Below are positions 9,158-18,523 of a stretch of 64,000 nt of DNA, piece by piece. The number at the start of each line of letters is the position of its first letter. Within the stretch, counting starts at the first letter, position 1. The translations under genes were made by a program, and so were the position numbers. Under the pieces are notes generated by a model that had not been told where the DNA came from, ran no database searches, and saw only the letters and a list, made by a program, of their open reading frames with translations. Source of the stretch: Pedobacter sp. PACM 27299 (GTDB taxonomy: Bacteria > Bacteroidota > Bacteroidia > Sphingobacteriales > Sphingobacteriaceae); assembly GCF_001412655.1 (NCBI RefSeq), contig NZ_CP012996.1, positions 1,612,001-1,676,000 on the forward strand, given 5' to 3'.

Positions 9158-10293
9158 AGTTCGCAACAAAAGCTATACATGCAGGTCAGGAACCTGACCC
9201 ATCTACAGGAGCCGTAATGACTCCAATTTATCAAACTTCTACCTACTGGCAAAAATCTCCTGGTGATCACCAGGGTTTTGAATATTCAAGAGGTACCAAC
9301 CCTACCCGTAAGGCATTAGAAGATTGTCTTGCTGCTTTGGAAAATGCTAAATATGGTTTGGCTTTTTCAAGTGGAATGGGTGCAACAGATACGGTTTTAA
9401 GACTGTTACAGCCAGGTGATGAAGTGATCACCGGAAACGACCTTTATGGTGGTTCTTACCGTATCTTCACTAAAGTATATGCGAAATATGGTATTAAATT
9501 CCATTTCCTGGACTTGTCTAAGCCAGAAAATATGCTGCCATATATCAATGACAAAACGAAATTGGTATGGATTGAAACTCCTACAAACCCAACGATGCAG
9601 ATCATCGACATTGAGGGTGTTGCCAAAATCACTAAAGAGAAAAACCTGATTTTAACGGTAGACAATACTTTTGCTTCTCCTTATCTTCAGAATCCTATTG
9701 ATCTGGGCGCAGATATCGTGATGCATTCGGTAACCAAATATATCGGTGGTCACTCTGATGTAGTCATGGGAGCGCTACTAGTGAACGATGAGCAATTGTA
9801 TAAAGACCTTTGGTTTATTTACAATGCCTGTGGTGCTACACCAGGACCTCAGGATGCGTTTTTAGTATTGAGAGGAATTAAGACCCTTCATTTACGTATG
9901 AAAGCACACTGTGAGAACGGTGAAAAAGTAGCACGTTTCCTTAAAACCCATCCTAAAGTAGATAAAATCTACTGGCCAGGTTTTGAAGATCATCCTAACC
10001 ATGACATCGCGAAAAAACAAATGCGTGGTTTTGGTGGTATGGTGTCGATCACTTTAAAAGGTGCTGACCTTCAGGAGACTTTCAGAATCGCTTCTTCTTT
10101 CAAAGTTTTTACCCTTGCAGAATCACTAGGTGGTGTAGAATCCTTGATCAACCACCCGGTAAGTATGACGCATGGTTCTATTCCGAAAGAAGAACGTGAA
10201 AAAGTAGGTGTAACTGATAACCTTTTGCGCCTAAGTGTAGGAGTAGAAGATATCGACGATTTAATCGCCGATTTAGAACAAGCATTGAGTTAA
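9154..10293 (+). CDS. Cystathionine gamma-synthase/lyase-family PLP enzyme
   Basis: This 379-residue fold-type I PLP enzyme belongs to the Cys/Met metabolism family. The Schiff-base lysine is Lys195 in 'HSVTKYIGGHSD', and Asp170 in 'TVDNTFASPYLQNP' contacts the pyridine nitrogen. 'YSRGTNPTR' and 'SLGGVESLINHP' are the family's phosphate- and substrate-binding loops. Members make cystathionine, split it to cysteine or homocysteine, or release H2S. Sequence reading alone cannot choose between synthase, gamma-lyase and beta-lyase. The gene overlaps the previous gene by four bases and is followed by the TIGR02757 gene after 16 bp. Confidence 0.9.
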   Translation: MKFATKAIHAGQEPDPSTGAVMTPIYQTSTYWQKSPGDHQGFEYSRGTNPTRKALEDCLAALENAKYGLAFSSGMGATDTVLRLLQPGDEVITGNDLYGGSYRIFTKVYAKYGIKFHFLDLSKPENMLPYINDKTKLVWIETPTNPTMQIIDIEGVAKITKEKNLILTVDNTFASPYLQNPIDLGADIVMHSVTKYIGGHSDVVMGALLVNDEQLYKDLWFIYNACGATPGPQDAFLVLRGIKTLHLRMKAHCENGEKVARFLKTHPKVDKIYWPGFEDHPNHDIAKKQMRGFGGMVSITLKGADLQETFRIASSFKVFTLAESLGGVESLINHPVSMTHGSIPKEEREKVGVTDNLLRLSVGVEDIDDLIADLEQALS

Positions 10294-10309
10294 TTTAACA
10301 CAAGAAATA

Positions 10310-11182
10310 TTGGAATTCCTGGAACTGAAAGACTTTTTGGACTATAAAGTGGAGCAATACAACAAGCCGAACTTTATCACCAATGATCCGATTTGCATTC
10401 CTCACCGTTTTTCTAAAAAACAAGACGTTGAAATTGCCGCATTTTTTGCGGCAATTTTAGCTTGGGGGCAACGCAAAACCATCATCAATAAATGTACAGA
10501 GTTGTTTGAACGCATGGACAATGCGCCTTACGACTTCATGCTGCAGCATAGTGATAATGACCTTAAAGGTTTGCTGGGCTTTAAGCACCGTACCTTTAAC
10601 GATACCGATCTGCTGTATTTCGTATCCTTCTTTAAGTTCCATTATGAACAATCCGATAGCTTGGAAACGGCGTTTCTGGCGCCTTTGAAACCTACATTGA
10701 GGCAAGAATACCTGGAAGAAATTCCGGTTGCTGCTGCTGGCAAAACTTCCAAAAAATATGCTTCTTCGGCCTGTATGCTGGAGGATTTAAATCGTACACC
10801 GCAGACGGAACAAGCTTTAAATTATTTCAGGTCTTACTTTTTTAGTCTGCCGGATTTCCCAAGAAGAACGATTAAACATGTTTCTTCACCCCTTCAGAAG
10901 TCTACCTGTAAACGCCTCAATATGTTTTTACGATGGATGGTGAGAAAGGACAATAAAGGCGTTGATTTTGGACTTTGGAATACCGTACAGCCAGCAGGTT
11001 TAATCTGTCCATGTGATGTTCATGTGGATCGGGTGGCGCGTAAATTAGGAATGATCAGCAGAAAACAAACGGATTGGCAGACTGCAGTAGAATTGACTAA
11101 AAAGCTTGCTGAATTTGATCCTGCAGATCCTGTGAAATACGATTTTGCCTTATTTGGACTGGGGGTTGAAGAAAAGTTTTAA
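10310..11182 (+). CDS. TIGR02757 family protein
   Basis: The 290-residue protein matches, by memory of the family, the TIGR02757 group found across Bacteroidota. Typical segments are 'DPICIPHRFSKKQDVEIAAFFAAILAWGQR' and 'GLICPCDVHVDRVARKLGM'. The all-helical arrangement with a late Asp ('FDPADPVKYDFALFGLG') recalls helix-hairpin-helix DNA glycosylases, but glycosylase activity is not established. The only reasonable start is a TTG at 10310, as the codons before it offer no ATG or GTG. It lies 16 bp after the PLP-enzyme gene and is likely in the same transcript. Confidence 0.78.
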   Translation: MEFLELKDFLDYKVEQYNKPNFITNDPICIPHRFSKKQDVEIAAFFAAILAWGQRKTIINKCTELFERMDNAPYDFMLQHSDNDLKGLLGFKHRTFNDTDLLYFVSFFKFHYEQSDSLETAFLAPLKPTLRQEYLEEIPVAAAGKTSKKYASSACMLEDLNRTPQTEQALNYFRSYFFSLPDFPRRTIKHVSSPLQKSTCKRLNMFLRWMVRKDNKGVDFGLWNTVQPAGLICPCDVHVDRVARKLGMISRKQTDWQTAVELTKKLAEFDPADPVKYDFALFGLGVEEKF

Positions 11183-11235
11183 AGGATTTACACTCCAGGT
11201 TTTTGTAAGTAGAAAGGCTTTCTTAATTTTAAGGT

Positions 11236-11748
11236 ATGGTGACTTTTAAAGCAGAAATCGAACGTTTTGCCGAAATGGCTGAAAAAACAGGTTGGACCTA
11301 CGTTTTCATCCCTTCTGCTATTGCCAATGAAATCAAAGCAGATTGCCGGAAAAGTTACCGCGTAAAAGGAATGCTGGATCAGGTGGCTGTTGCCGGGATA
11401 GCACTCGTACCTATGGGCGAAGGTGATTTCATCATCGCACTGAATGCGCCATTGCGCAAAAAGCTTAAAAAAGATAAAGGAGCAGTACTGGAAATCCATC
11501 TGGAAGAAGATCTTGACTTTAAAATCCTGATGCCGGACGACCTGGAAGTTTGCCTTTCTGATGAGCCGCAATGGCTGGAAAGCTTTTTAAAGCTTCCAAA
11601 ATCCCACCAAAACTATTACATCAACTGGTTGAATTCCGCAAAAACGGAAGCCACAAGAACGAAAAGACTGGTCAAAATCGTTACTGCAATGGATAGAAAC
11701 TGGGATTTCGGAACAATGATGCGGGATGGAAAACCCCGCGAAGCATAA
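11236..11748 (+). CDS. DUF1905/YdeI-OmdA-like protein
   Basis: This is a 170-residue protein with two small domains. Residues about 1-90 fit DUF1905, a beta-barrel with 'YVFIPSAIANEI' and 'YRVKGMLD' near the start and 'ALNAPLRKKLKKDKG' near its end. Residues about 105-165 fit the OmdA/YdeI bacteriocin-protection domain ('LKLPKSHQNYYINWLNSAKTEATRTKRLVKIV'). YdeI relatives have been linked to resistance to polymyxin and bacteriocins, but the mechanism is unknown. It ends only 4 bp from the convergent glycosyltransferase gene, with no terminator between them. Confidence 0.78.
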   Translation: MVTFKAEIERFAEMAEKTGWTYVFIPSAIANEIKADCRKSYRVKGMLDQVAVAGIALVPMGEGDFIIALNAPLRKKLKKDKGAVLEIHLEEDLDFKILMPDDLEVCLSDEPQWLESFLKLPKSHQNYYINWLNSAKTEATRTKRLVKIVTAMDRNWDFGTMMRDGKPREA

Positions 11749-11752
11749 GGAA

Positions 11753-12481
11753 TTATCGGTTGTAAGTTCTGAACCAGCTCCAAACCTTCATTTGAATTAC
11801 CCCAAGAAAAGCTTCCCTGAAAATACGGGTGCTCATTTTGGAAGTCCCCTCTGTACGGTCAGTAAAGATGATCGGAACCTCCACTACTTTAAAGCCATAT
11901 TTGATCGCTGTGAACTTCATCTCAATCTGGAAGGCATAACCTACAAATTTGATCTTATCCATAGGGATGGTCTCTAAAACGCGTCTGGTGTAACATTTAA
12001 ATCCTGCAGTTGCATCCTGAATGTTAATCCTGGTAATTATGCGTACATACATGGAAGCAAAGTACGACATCAATACCCTGTTCATTGGCCAGTTCACTAC
12101 ATTTACCCCATTTACATAACGGGAGCCGATGGCGAGGTCCGCACCATTTATACAGGCTTCACGAAGCCTGATCAAATCATCTGGATTGTGAGAGAAATCT
12201 GCATCCATTTCAAATATATACTGGTATTGCGGACGGGCTAGTGCCCAGCGGAAACCATGAATATAGGCCGTACCTAAGCCCAGTTTTCCTGTTCTTTCTT
12301 CGATATGAAGGCCAGGGAATTCTTGCTGTAACCCTTTCACAATGCCGGCCGTTCCATCAGGAGAACCATCATCAATAATTAGGACTTCAAAAGAATAAGG
12401 CAAGGAGAAAACCTTTCTAATGATTTTCTCAATATTTTCTTTCTCGTTGTAGGTAGGGATTATAATTAGACTGTCTGACAC
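11753..12481 (-). CDS. Polyprenol-phosphate mannosyltransferase-like GT2 enzyme
   Basis: The protein is 242 residues and starts at a GTG. It has the GT-A fold of dolichyl/polyprenol-phosphate mannose synthases: 'IIIPTYNEKENI' at the N-terminus, 'IDDGSPDGT' (Asp37, Asp38) and the metal-binding 'DADFSHNP' (Asp93, Asp95). No C-terminal membrane domain is present, as in the single-domain (Dpm1-like) members. It would transfer a sugar from a nucleotide donor to a lipid phosphate at the inner face of the membrane, feeding glycan or glycoprotein assembly. The donor sugar cannot be read from the sequence. Confidence 0.88.
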   Translation of the reverse strand: MSDSLIIIPTYNEKENIEKIIRKVFSLPYSFEVLIIDDGSPDGTAGIVKGLQQEFPGLHIEERTGKLGLGTAYIHGFRWALARPQYQYIFEMDADFSHNPDDLIRLREACINGADLAIGSRYVNGVNVVNWPMNRVLMSYFASMYVRIITRINIQDATAGFKCYTRRVLETIPMDKIKFVGYAFQIEMKFTAIKYGFKVVEVPIIFTDRTEGTSKMSTRIFREAFLGVIQMKVWSWFRTYNR

Positions 12482-12522
12482 GTAATATAAATTTAGGAGC
12501 GAAATTATGGATTCTTAACGAA

Positions 12523-12554
12523 AAAACCCTCAGGATATTCTATATACTGAGGGT
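12523..12554 (-). terminator. Terminator of the first peptide transporter gene
   Basis: On the reverse strand AACCCTCAG and CTGAGGGTT pair around a 12-13-nt loop, followed by TTTTTT. It lies 30 bp after the transporter stop and before the glycosyltransferase gene. Confidence 0.75.
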
Positions 12555-12583
12555 TAATGATGTTAAATCACAAATAAATGAGA

Positions 12584-14137
12584 TTATTTGACGTCTCCCA
12601 TTAGTTTTTTCACCAATGGTGATAGGATAATCAATAATATTCCAGCAATTAAGGCGTAAATAGCCAGCTGTTTGTAGCCCTCTGTGAAGGTCATTAATTT
12701 TTGAGCTGTGGTGTCATTGTCTCCACCCTGTGCCATGTGTGCACCTAAAATACCGGCTACATACTGACCATAAGCACTGGCCAGGAACCACATGCCCATC
12801 ATTACACCCTGTAATTTAACCGGGGATAATTTGGTCATAATAGATAAACCGATGGGAGAGAGGCAAAGTTCACCGAAGGTAATCACCAGGTACGACAATG
12901 TAAAGGCGTCTAAAGAAGCAATACCTTGTGCATTGGCAAAGAAACGGGTGCTGTACAGGATAAAGAAACCACCTGCCAGGAATAAAAAGCCCAATCCGAA
13001 TTTCACTACAGTATTTGGTTCGATTTTTTTCTTCGCCAATCCAATCCATACCAGACTGAAGACAAAGGCAAAAATGATCACAAAGAAAGAGTTCGCAGAG
13101 TTGTTGACGCCGTTTGGATCGAGGGTGATGACGCCTAGGAGTTTATCATCCAGGTTTCTGGCTGCGAATAGCGCCATAGAGCCACCGCTTTGTTCGTAAA
13201 TCCCCCAGAATACAATAGAGAACAAGATGAAAATGATCGCTGCAATTAGTTTTTTACGCTCTTCCCATCCATATTTACTCATTTCATAAATGATATAAAC
13301 TAAGGTAGCAGGGCCTATGATGTACATAAACCAGTCGGTATATTGTGTTTTGGCTACCATGGTCATGATCACAGGAATGATCGCCAATGATCCCGCATAT
13401 ACGGCATAATCGTACCATTTTCTGTTGATCGCTTTGGTTTTGATCACCGCTGGTTCAGCAGGCAATTTTCCATCCAGGCTTTCTGGTAAGATCACCGTTA
13501 CTTCTTCGTCTTTAAAAGGAGATAATCCAATCGGACCCAGGGTCTTTTTTGTGAAGATGAAAGTCAGTAAACTGATGGTCATTACGATTCCGGCAAGGCC
13601 GAATGCCAAGTGCCAGGAATAGGTTTTTCCGAGGTAAATACAGGCGTAGCCACCCAATAGTCCACCAATGTTAATCCCAGCATAAAACAAAGAGAAACCG
13701 GCATCACGACGTGGGTCATTCCCTTTATAAAGGGAGCCTACCATCGTTGAAATGTTGGGTTTAAAGAAACCCGTACCGACTACGGTGAAACTGATCCCGA
13801 GGAAGAAGAACTGATGCGGGTCATAAGAGAGGATTGCACTACCGATAATCATCAGGATACCGCCCCAGAAAAGGGATTTCCGGAAGCCCAAGATTTTATC
13901 TGCAAAGAGCCCTCCAATAAAGGTGAAGGCATAAACGAAAGCCTGAGTGGCGCCGTATTGAAGATTGGCATCGCCGTCTTTCATCATCAACTGCGTAACC
14001 ATGAAATAGGTCAGCATTCCCCGCATTCCGTAGAAACAGAAACGTTCCCACATTTCTGAGAAGAACAGGTACCAAAGTTGTTTTGGATACTTGCCCTTAA
14101 AATTCTGAATTTGTTCTAAAGTAAGATTTTCAGCCAT
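12584..14137 (-). CDS. POT/PTR-family proton-coupled peptide transporter
   Basis: This 517-residue inner-membrane protein of the major facilitator superfamily has 12 or more hydrophobic helices. The POT signature ExxERFxYY is seen near the N-terminus as Glu28, Glu31, Arg32 and Phe33 in 'SEMWERFCFYG'; the first Tyr of the signature is Phe. 'GTGFFKPNISTMVGSLY' is the second POT signature. These carriers import di- and tripeptides with protons. It lies 64 bp downstream of a longer paralog, but a terminator separates the two, so each may have its own expression. Confidence 0.9.
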   Translation of the reverse strand: MAENLTLEQIQNFKGKYPKQLWYLFFSEMWERFCFYGMRGMLTYFMVTQLMMKDGDANLQYGATQAFVYAFTFIGGLFADKILGFRKSLFWGGILMIIGSAILSYDPHQFFFLGISFTVVGTGFFKPNISTMVGSLYKGNDPRRDAGFSLFYAGINIGGLLGGYACIYLGKTYSWHLAFGLAGIVMTISLLTFIFTKKTLGPIGLSPFKDEEVTVILPESLDGKLPAEPAVIKTKAINRKWYDYAVYAGSLAIIPVIMTMVAKTQYTDWFMYIIGPATLVYIIYEMSKYGWEERKKLIAAIIFILFSIVFWGIYEQSGGSMALFAARNLDDKLLGVITLDPNGVNNSANSFFVIIFAFVFSLVWIGLAKKKIEPNTVVKFGLGFLFLAGGFFILYSTRFFANAQGIASLDAFTLSYLVITFGELCLSPIGLSIMTKLSPVKLQGVMMGMWFLASAYGQYVAGILGAHMAQGGDNDTTAQKLMTFTEGYKQLAIYALIAGILLIILSPLVKKLMGDVK

Positions 14138-14168
14138 ATCTTAATCGTAATTGTTCTGTTAGTAAAAA

Positions 14169-14194
14169 AAGCCTTTGGAGAGTTCCAAAGGCTT
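14169..14194 (-). terminator. Terminator between the two POT genes
   Basis: AAGCCTTTGGA and TCCAAAGGCTT form an 11-bp stem with a short loop and a T-run on the reverse strand, directly after the 589-residue transporter gene. It separates the two paralogs. Confidence 0.8.
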
Positions 14195-14201
14195 GATTTT
14201 T

Positions 14202-15971
14202 TTATTTTACACCGTGCATCAGGCGTTTCATTAATGGAGTCAGCATCATGATGATTAAACCTAGTCCAATAGGGATAAAGGTGAAGATCAGGAAGAAGGT
14301 CGTCATGGAATATTTTGAAGTGATCTCATCGATCATACCACCCATAGTACCCGCAACTTTGTTACCGATAGCAATGGCTAAATACCAGATACCAAACATA
14401 ATAGCGATCATTCTTCCAGGAACAAGCTTACTTACATAAGATAAACCTACCGGAGAGATGAACAATTCGCCCATGGTATGGAAGAAGTAAGCCAATACCA
14501 GCCAGATCATACTTACTGAAGCTACAGCAGCACCCTGAGGGATGGTACTTGCACCGTAAGCAAGAACGGCGAAACCGATTCCTAGAAGAATCATGCCGAA
14601 TCCGTTTTTAAACGTAGCTGAAGGATTGTATTTACTTTCCCATAGTTTAGATACGATTGGTGCACAGCTGATGATGAACAGCGAGTTCAGGATACCAAAC
14701 CAGGTGGCTGGAACTTCTGATTTTACTTCGCTGTATTGGTTTTTAAGCATATAGATTACAATCACCCAGATGATGATGAATCCTGAAGCTAAAACAAGGT
14801 TACCGATAGAATATTTACCGAAAGTTTTAGAGAACAGCTTTAGCAATACATAAGAGATGATGACTAGAGGAATCACTGTAATCATGGTATTGACTACATT
14901 GAAAATCACCTTAGAATCACCGGTTAGAATACGTTGGGTGTAATCCTTTGCAAAGATGGTCATTGAACCACCTGCTTGTTCAAAAGAAGCCCAGAAGAAA
15001 ATAGTAATGAAGGCCAGAACAATTACAGCGATCATTTTATCGCGCAATACTGGTGTATATTGACTGATCCTTTTCACTAAAATAAAGATGAAAAGTACCA
15101 ATGCAGTGATGATCATGAAATTACTGCCATCCATGCTGCCCACATTAAACGCGAACAAGTTCATGCTGGTGATTTTGGAAACCGGATCGTTGATGATCCA
15201 TGATAAGCCAATTACAGCAATCACACCGATCAGCAATAAGTCGAATTTAGAGAATGGGTTTCTTGTGCTTTCTTCAAGATTATCAGAAACTTCTTCTACT
15301 TCGTTTTTAAGCGGTTTTAAACCGATATTGCCGAAAATTCCTTGAGTGAAATAGAACTGAACCATACCGATAAACATAAAGATACCGGCTAATCCGAATC
15401 CATAAGCCCATCCCCAGTCTTTGCTTTCTCCGATATATCCGCACAATAACATCCCTAAAAATGCACCAGCGTTTACGCCCATATAGAAAATGGTATAGGC
15501 ACCATCTTTTTTCTCCGGGTGTTTTTTGTACATCTGTGCAATGATAGAAGTCATGTTTGGTTTGAAGAAACCATTACCTACTACCAATAGACATAAGCCC
15601 AGGTACATGAAGAAATGGTCGATTTCAATGGCCATAGACAAATGGCCTAAAGTCATTAATAAGGCACCTACAATTACTGCCCAGCGGTAGCCAATGATCC
15701 TGTCGGCAATATACCCCCCTAAGATTGGGGTTAAGTAAGCTAAACCTGTATAGGAACCATAAATTGCTAGTGCATGAGCTCTTGGCCATCCCCATCCTGG
15801 ATTGTCTCCGATAATGGAAGAAGTCAGAAAAAGCACAAGCAATGCGCGCATCCCATAGTAGGAGAATCTTTCCCACATCTCCGTAAAGAATAGAACAAAC
15901 AGACCTGCTGGATGTCCTAGTACCTTACTCTCAAAAAAGTTATTTGGAGTGTCCAAATTTTGTGCATTCAT
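14202..15971 (-). CDS. POT/PTR-family peptide transporter, longer paralog
   Basis: The 589-residue membrane protein carries the POT signature as Glu31, Glu34, Arg35 and Phe36 in 'TEMWERFSYYG', and 'GNGFFKPNMTSIIAQMY' as the second signature. It is about 70 residues longer than its neighbour; the extra length lies mostly in the second half, between the central helices. It should import short peptides with protons at the inner membrane. Its C-terminus 'LTPLMKRLMHGVK' closely parallels 'LSPLVKKLMGDVK' of the neighbour, consistent with an old tandem duplication. Confidence 0.9.
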   Translation of the reverse strand: MNAQNLDTPNNFFESKVLGHPAGLFVLFFTEMWERFSYYGMRALLVLFLTSSIIGDNPGWGWPRAHALAIYGSYTGLAYLTPILGGYIADRIIGYRWAVIVGALLMTLGHLSMAIEIDHFFMYLGLCLLVVGNGFFKPNMTSIIAQMYKKHPEKKDGAYTIFYMGVNAGAFLGMLLCGYIGESKDWGWAYGFGLAGIFMFIGMVQFYFTQGIFGNIGLKPLKNEVEEVSDNLEESTRNPFSKFDLLLIGVIAVIGLSWIINDPVSKITSMNLFAFNVGSMDGSNFMIITALVLFIFILVKRISQYTPVLRDKMIAVIVLAFITIFFWASFEQAGGSMTIFAKDYTQRILTGDSKVIFNVVNTMITVIPLVIISYVLLKLFSKTFGKYSIGNLVLASGFIIIWVIVIYMLKNQYSEVKSEVPATWFGILNSLFIISCAPIVSKLWESKYNPSATFKNGFGMILLGIGFAVLAYGASTIPQGAAVASVSMIWLVLAYFFHTMGELFISPVGLSYVSKLVPGRMIAIMFGIWYLAIAIGNKVAGTMGGMIDEITSKYSMTTFFLIFTFIPIGLGLIIMMLTPLMKRLMHGVK

Positions 15972-16153
15972 GTGTTGGTTTTTTTGTGTAATAATTTATT
16001 GAAAGGTTCAGTTAGTTCTTATAAATAAATAATGGAGAGGGCTCTGTTTTGGTAAGGTTTTTGTTTGATATTAAAATAAACCATCGCGCAAGATAGGCAC
16101 CCAGAGTCAAACTCACAAATTTTTAAAGTAGTTTAAGACAGTGCAATCATCCT

Positions 16154-17074
16154 TTAGAGCTTCTTGATGGGTTGAATCTTTTTGTCTTTAGGGTCGATGT
16201 AGAGCTCGTCCATTTCATTTGGATCATTCTTTAGTTCCACATTCTCAACGAGTTTAAGTTTGCCGCCGGTCACTTTATACGCATCAAAACTAAGGTCGGA
16301 AGCATAATATTCAAAATTTCCTATCATTTCTTCGCTAAATGGAGCAAGGTGATCAAAAACGATCATGTTTACGCTTTTGTCCATAGTTAGGGTCATCGAG
16401 TTGAGTTTGTTGTACTCAAAGATGACGCGGTTGATACCTGGGTTTTTCGGCTGTACGAAGATGGCTTTTCCGAAGCTCGGTTCGCCATTTTCAAAGGACA
16501 ATATTTCGATTACTTTTTTGGAGGTTTTACTGTTGTTTCCTTTCCAGCCCAGTAAAGCATAGACAGGCGATTTGCCTGCTCCACTGACCGGAACCATCTG
16601 ATAGTAGTAAGCACCATACCAGCTTTTATTGCCGGTGATGGCATTTGGGTTTTTCAGCTGTTCTGTATTGTCGATTAAGGGGAATAATTTTAGTTTCCCA
16701 TCTTTACTGGCTACTTGTATGGCGCCGAAATAACGGTAAGTACCATCATCTACCGGGAGGTACCAGCTGAAAATGCGGAAGGATTTATCCGGGGCACTCA
16801 GCGTAGAGATCGTTTTTAGGGAATCAAAGGGATAGTTAAAGGATCCTGGAGTTTTCAATGACTCTACCAGTGTTTTTATAAAATGCGCATTCGCTTCGAA
16901 ACGAGACTGGTTGTTCTGGGCATCCTTTACCCGAGTGCTAATACGGATTAAAGAGTCCTGGAACCGGACCATTGCCGGGTTATTCGTGAGCGGAAAGCTA
17001 TGCTGCGCATGAACCATCGTCATTGCGCAGCATAATATCATCACCAAGAGGATCGATTTTAAAGCTTTAAACAT
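16154..17074 (-). CDS. Conserved secreted protein of unknown function
   Basis: The 306-residue protein has a clear signal peptide (hydrophobic residues 8-21, cleavage near Val-His-Ala-Gln at 21-24). No domain was recognised. The middle part is rich in aromatic residues ('DDGTYRYFGAIQV', 'SWYGAYYYQMVP') and reads like a beta-rich fold. No lipobox or membrane helix is present after the signal, so a periplasmic location is most likely. Its ATG follows the thiolase stop codon with no gap (TAAATG), which indicates a shared transcript and coupled translation. Whether its function relates to the thiolase is unknown. Confidence 0.72.
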   Translation of the reverse strand: MFKALKSILLVMILCCAMTMVHAQHSFPLTNNPAMVRFQDSLIRISTRVKDAQNNQSRFEANAHFIKTLVESLKTPGSFNYPFDSLKTISTLSAPDKSFRIFSWYLPVDDGTYRYFGAIQVASKDGKLKLFPLIDNTEQLKNPNAITGNKSWYGAYYYQMVPVSGAGKSPVYALLGWKGNNSKTSKKVIEILSFENGEPSFGKAIFVQPKNPGINRVIFEYNKLNSMTLTMDKSVNMIVFDHLAPFSEEMIGNFEYYASDLSFDAYKVTGGKLKLVENVELKNDPNEMDELYIDPKDKKIQPIKKL

Positions 17075-18253
17075 TTAGCTTAACTTTTCAATAACAATTG
17101 CGCTGGCACCACCACCACCATTACAAATTCCGGCTACGCCGATTTTTCCGTTGTTTTGGGCCAATACTGTGAGTAAGGTCACTACGATTCTGGCACCAGA
17201 GGCACCCAGTGGATGTCCAATGGCTACGGCGCCACCATTTACGTTTACTTTTTCTGCATTTAATTCCAACAATTTGTTGTTTGCTAAAGAAACTACAGAG
17301 AAGGCTTCGTTGATTTCAAAATAATCTACGTCGCTGATATTTTTACCTGCTTTTTTTAAGGCAAGAGGAATTGCTTTTGCTGGCGCAGTAGTAAACCATT
17401 CCGGTGCCTGCTGTGCATCTGCATAGGCCAGGATTTTTGCCAATGGATTTAATCCAAGTTCCTTTGCTTTATCAGCACTCATCAGTACCAATGCAGCCGC
17501 ACCATCATTTAAGGTGGAAGCGTTTGCTGCGGTTACCGTTCCATCTTTCTTGAATACTGGTTTTAAGCCAGGGATTTTATCGAATTTAACAGCGAATGGC
17601 TCTTCGTCTTTCGAAATCAGGGTCACTTCGCCTTTGCGGTCTTTTACAGGTACAGGAAAAATTTCTGCATCGAATTTGCCTTCATTTTGCGCTGCCTGGG
17701 CTTTTTGATAAGAACTGATGGCAAAAGCATCCTGGTCTTCGCGGCTAATTTCGCATTCTGCAGCACAGAGCTCTGCGGCAGAACCCATGTGGTAATCATT
17801 ATATACATCCCAGAGGCCGTCCTTTACTAAGCCGTCGGTCAGCTGACCATGGCCTAAACGGTATCCGTTTCTTGCTTTATCTAAATAATAAGGAACATTG
17901 CTCATGCTTTCCATGCCGCCGGCAACGATAATGTCGTTTTGGCCAAGGGCGATGCTTTGTGCGGCCAGCATGATGGCTTTGGTTCCTGAAGCACATACTT
18001 TATTGATGGTGGTAGCAGGAAGATCCGGTAAACCGGCAAATTTTGCAGCTTGCGTAGCTGGAGCCTGGCCAATATTTGCAGACAATACATTGCCCATATA
18101 TACTTCCTGAACGTCAGCAAGGCTGATGCCTGCTTTTTCTACAGCAGCCTTAATGGCTATGCCGCCCAGTTGAGGAGCTGAAAAACTTGATAATGAACCA
18201 CCAAAACTTCCTATCGGGGTTCTAACTGCAGATACTATAACTACTTCTCTCAT
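17075..18253 (-). CDS. Acetyl-CoA C-acetyltransferase (thiolase)
   Basis: This 392-residue enzyme has the length of bacterial biosynthetic thiolases, which condense two acetyl-CoA to acetoacetyl-CoA or run the reverse reaction. Visible catalytic residues are Cys87 in '[10 protein letters not shown]', the His of '[16 protein letters not shown]' near residue 348, and the second Cys of '[11 protein letters not shown]' near residue 377. The enzyme is cytoplasmic. A secreted protein gene follows without a gap. No other fatty-acid or ketone-body gene is nearby, so the direction of use in the cell cannot be inferred. Confidence 0.92.
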   Translation of the reverse strand: MREVVIVSAVRTPIGSFGGSLSSFSAPQLGGIAIKAAVEKAGISLADVQEVYMGNVLSANIGQAPATQAAKFAGLPDLPATTINKVCASGTKAIMLAAQSIALGQNDIIVAGGMESMSNVPYYLDKARNGYRLGHGQLTDGLVKDGLWDVYNDYHMGSAAELCAAECEISREDQDAFAISSYQKAQAAQNEGKFDAEIFPVPVKDRKGEVTLISKDEEPFAVKFDKIPGLKPVFKKDGTVTAANASTLNDGAAALVLMSADKAKELGLNPLAKILAYADAQQAPEWFTTAPAKAIPLALKKAGKNISDVDYFEINEAFSVVSLANNKLLELNAEKVNVNGGAVAIGHPLGASGARIVVTLLTVLAQNNGKIGVAGICNGGGGASAIVIEKLS

Positions 18254-18325
18254 TGGTGCTTTTTAATTTTGGTTGAAAGCAAAGTTAAGTAATTAGTAGT
18301 ATCTGCTGGTTAAACTCCATCGTTT

Positions 18326-18511
18326 TTAACGAGGCTCATCTGTATCATTTTTGTTTATCCGTCGTTTTCTTTTCGATTTCACCGCTTCATTCAACAGGTA
18401 CTCTATTTGCCCGTTGATGCTCCTGAATTCATCAGTGGCCCAGCTTTCAATCTCTTTGAGCAGGGCAGGATTGATCCTCAGTGCAAAAGCTTTTTTATCT
18501 TTCTCAGACAT
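18326..18511 (-). CDS. Arc-like ribbon-helix-helix protein
   Basis: This 61-residue protein fits the Arc/MetJ ribbon-helix-helix fold: the N-terminal strand 'KKAFALRINPALLKEIESWA' then a helix with 'SINGQIEYLLNEAV'. A basic tail 'KSKRKRRINK' follows. Such proteins bind DNA as dimers and repress their own operons. The gene starts 12 bp after the SPFH-protein gene on the same strand. This arrangement suggests that it either regulates the operon or acts together with the SPFH protein. Arc-like proteins are also antitoxins, but no toxin-sized partner is seen here. Confidence 0.75.
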   Translation of the reverse strand: MSEKDKKAFALRINPALLKEIESWATDEFRSINGQIEYLLNEAVKSKRKRRINKNDTDEPR

Positions 18512-18523
18512 GTTTTATAAGTA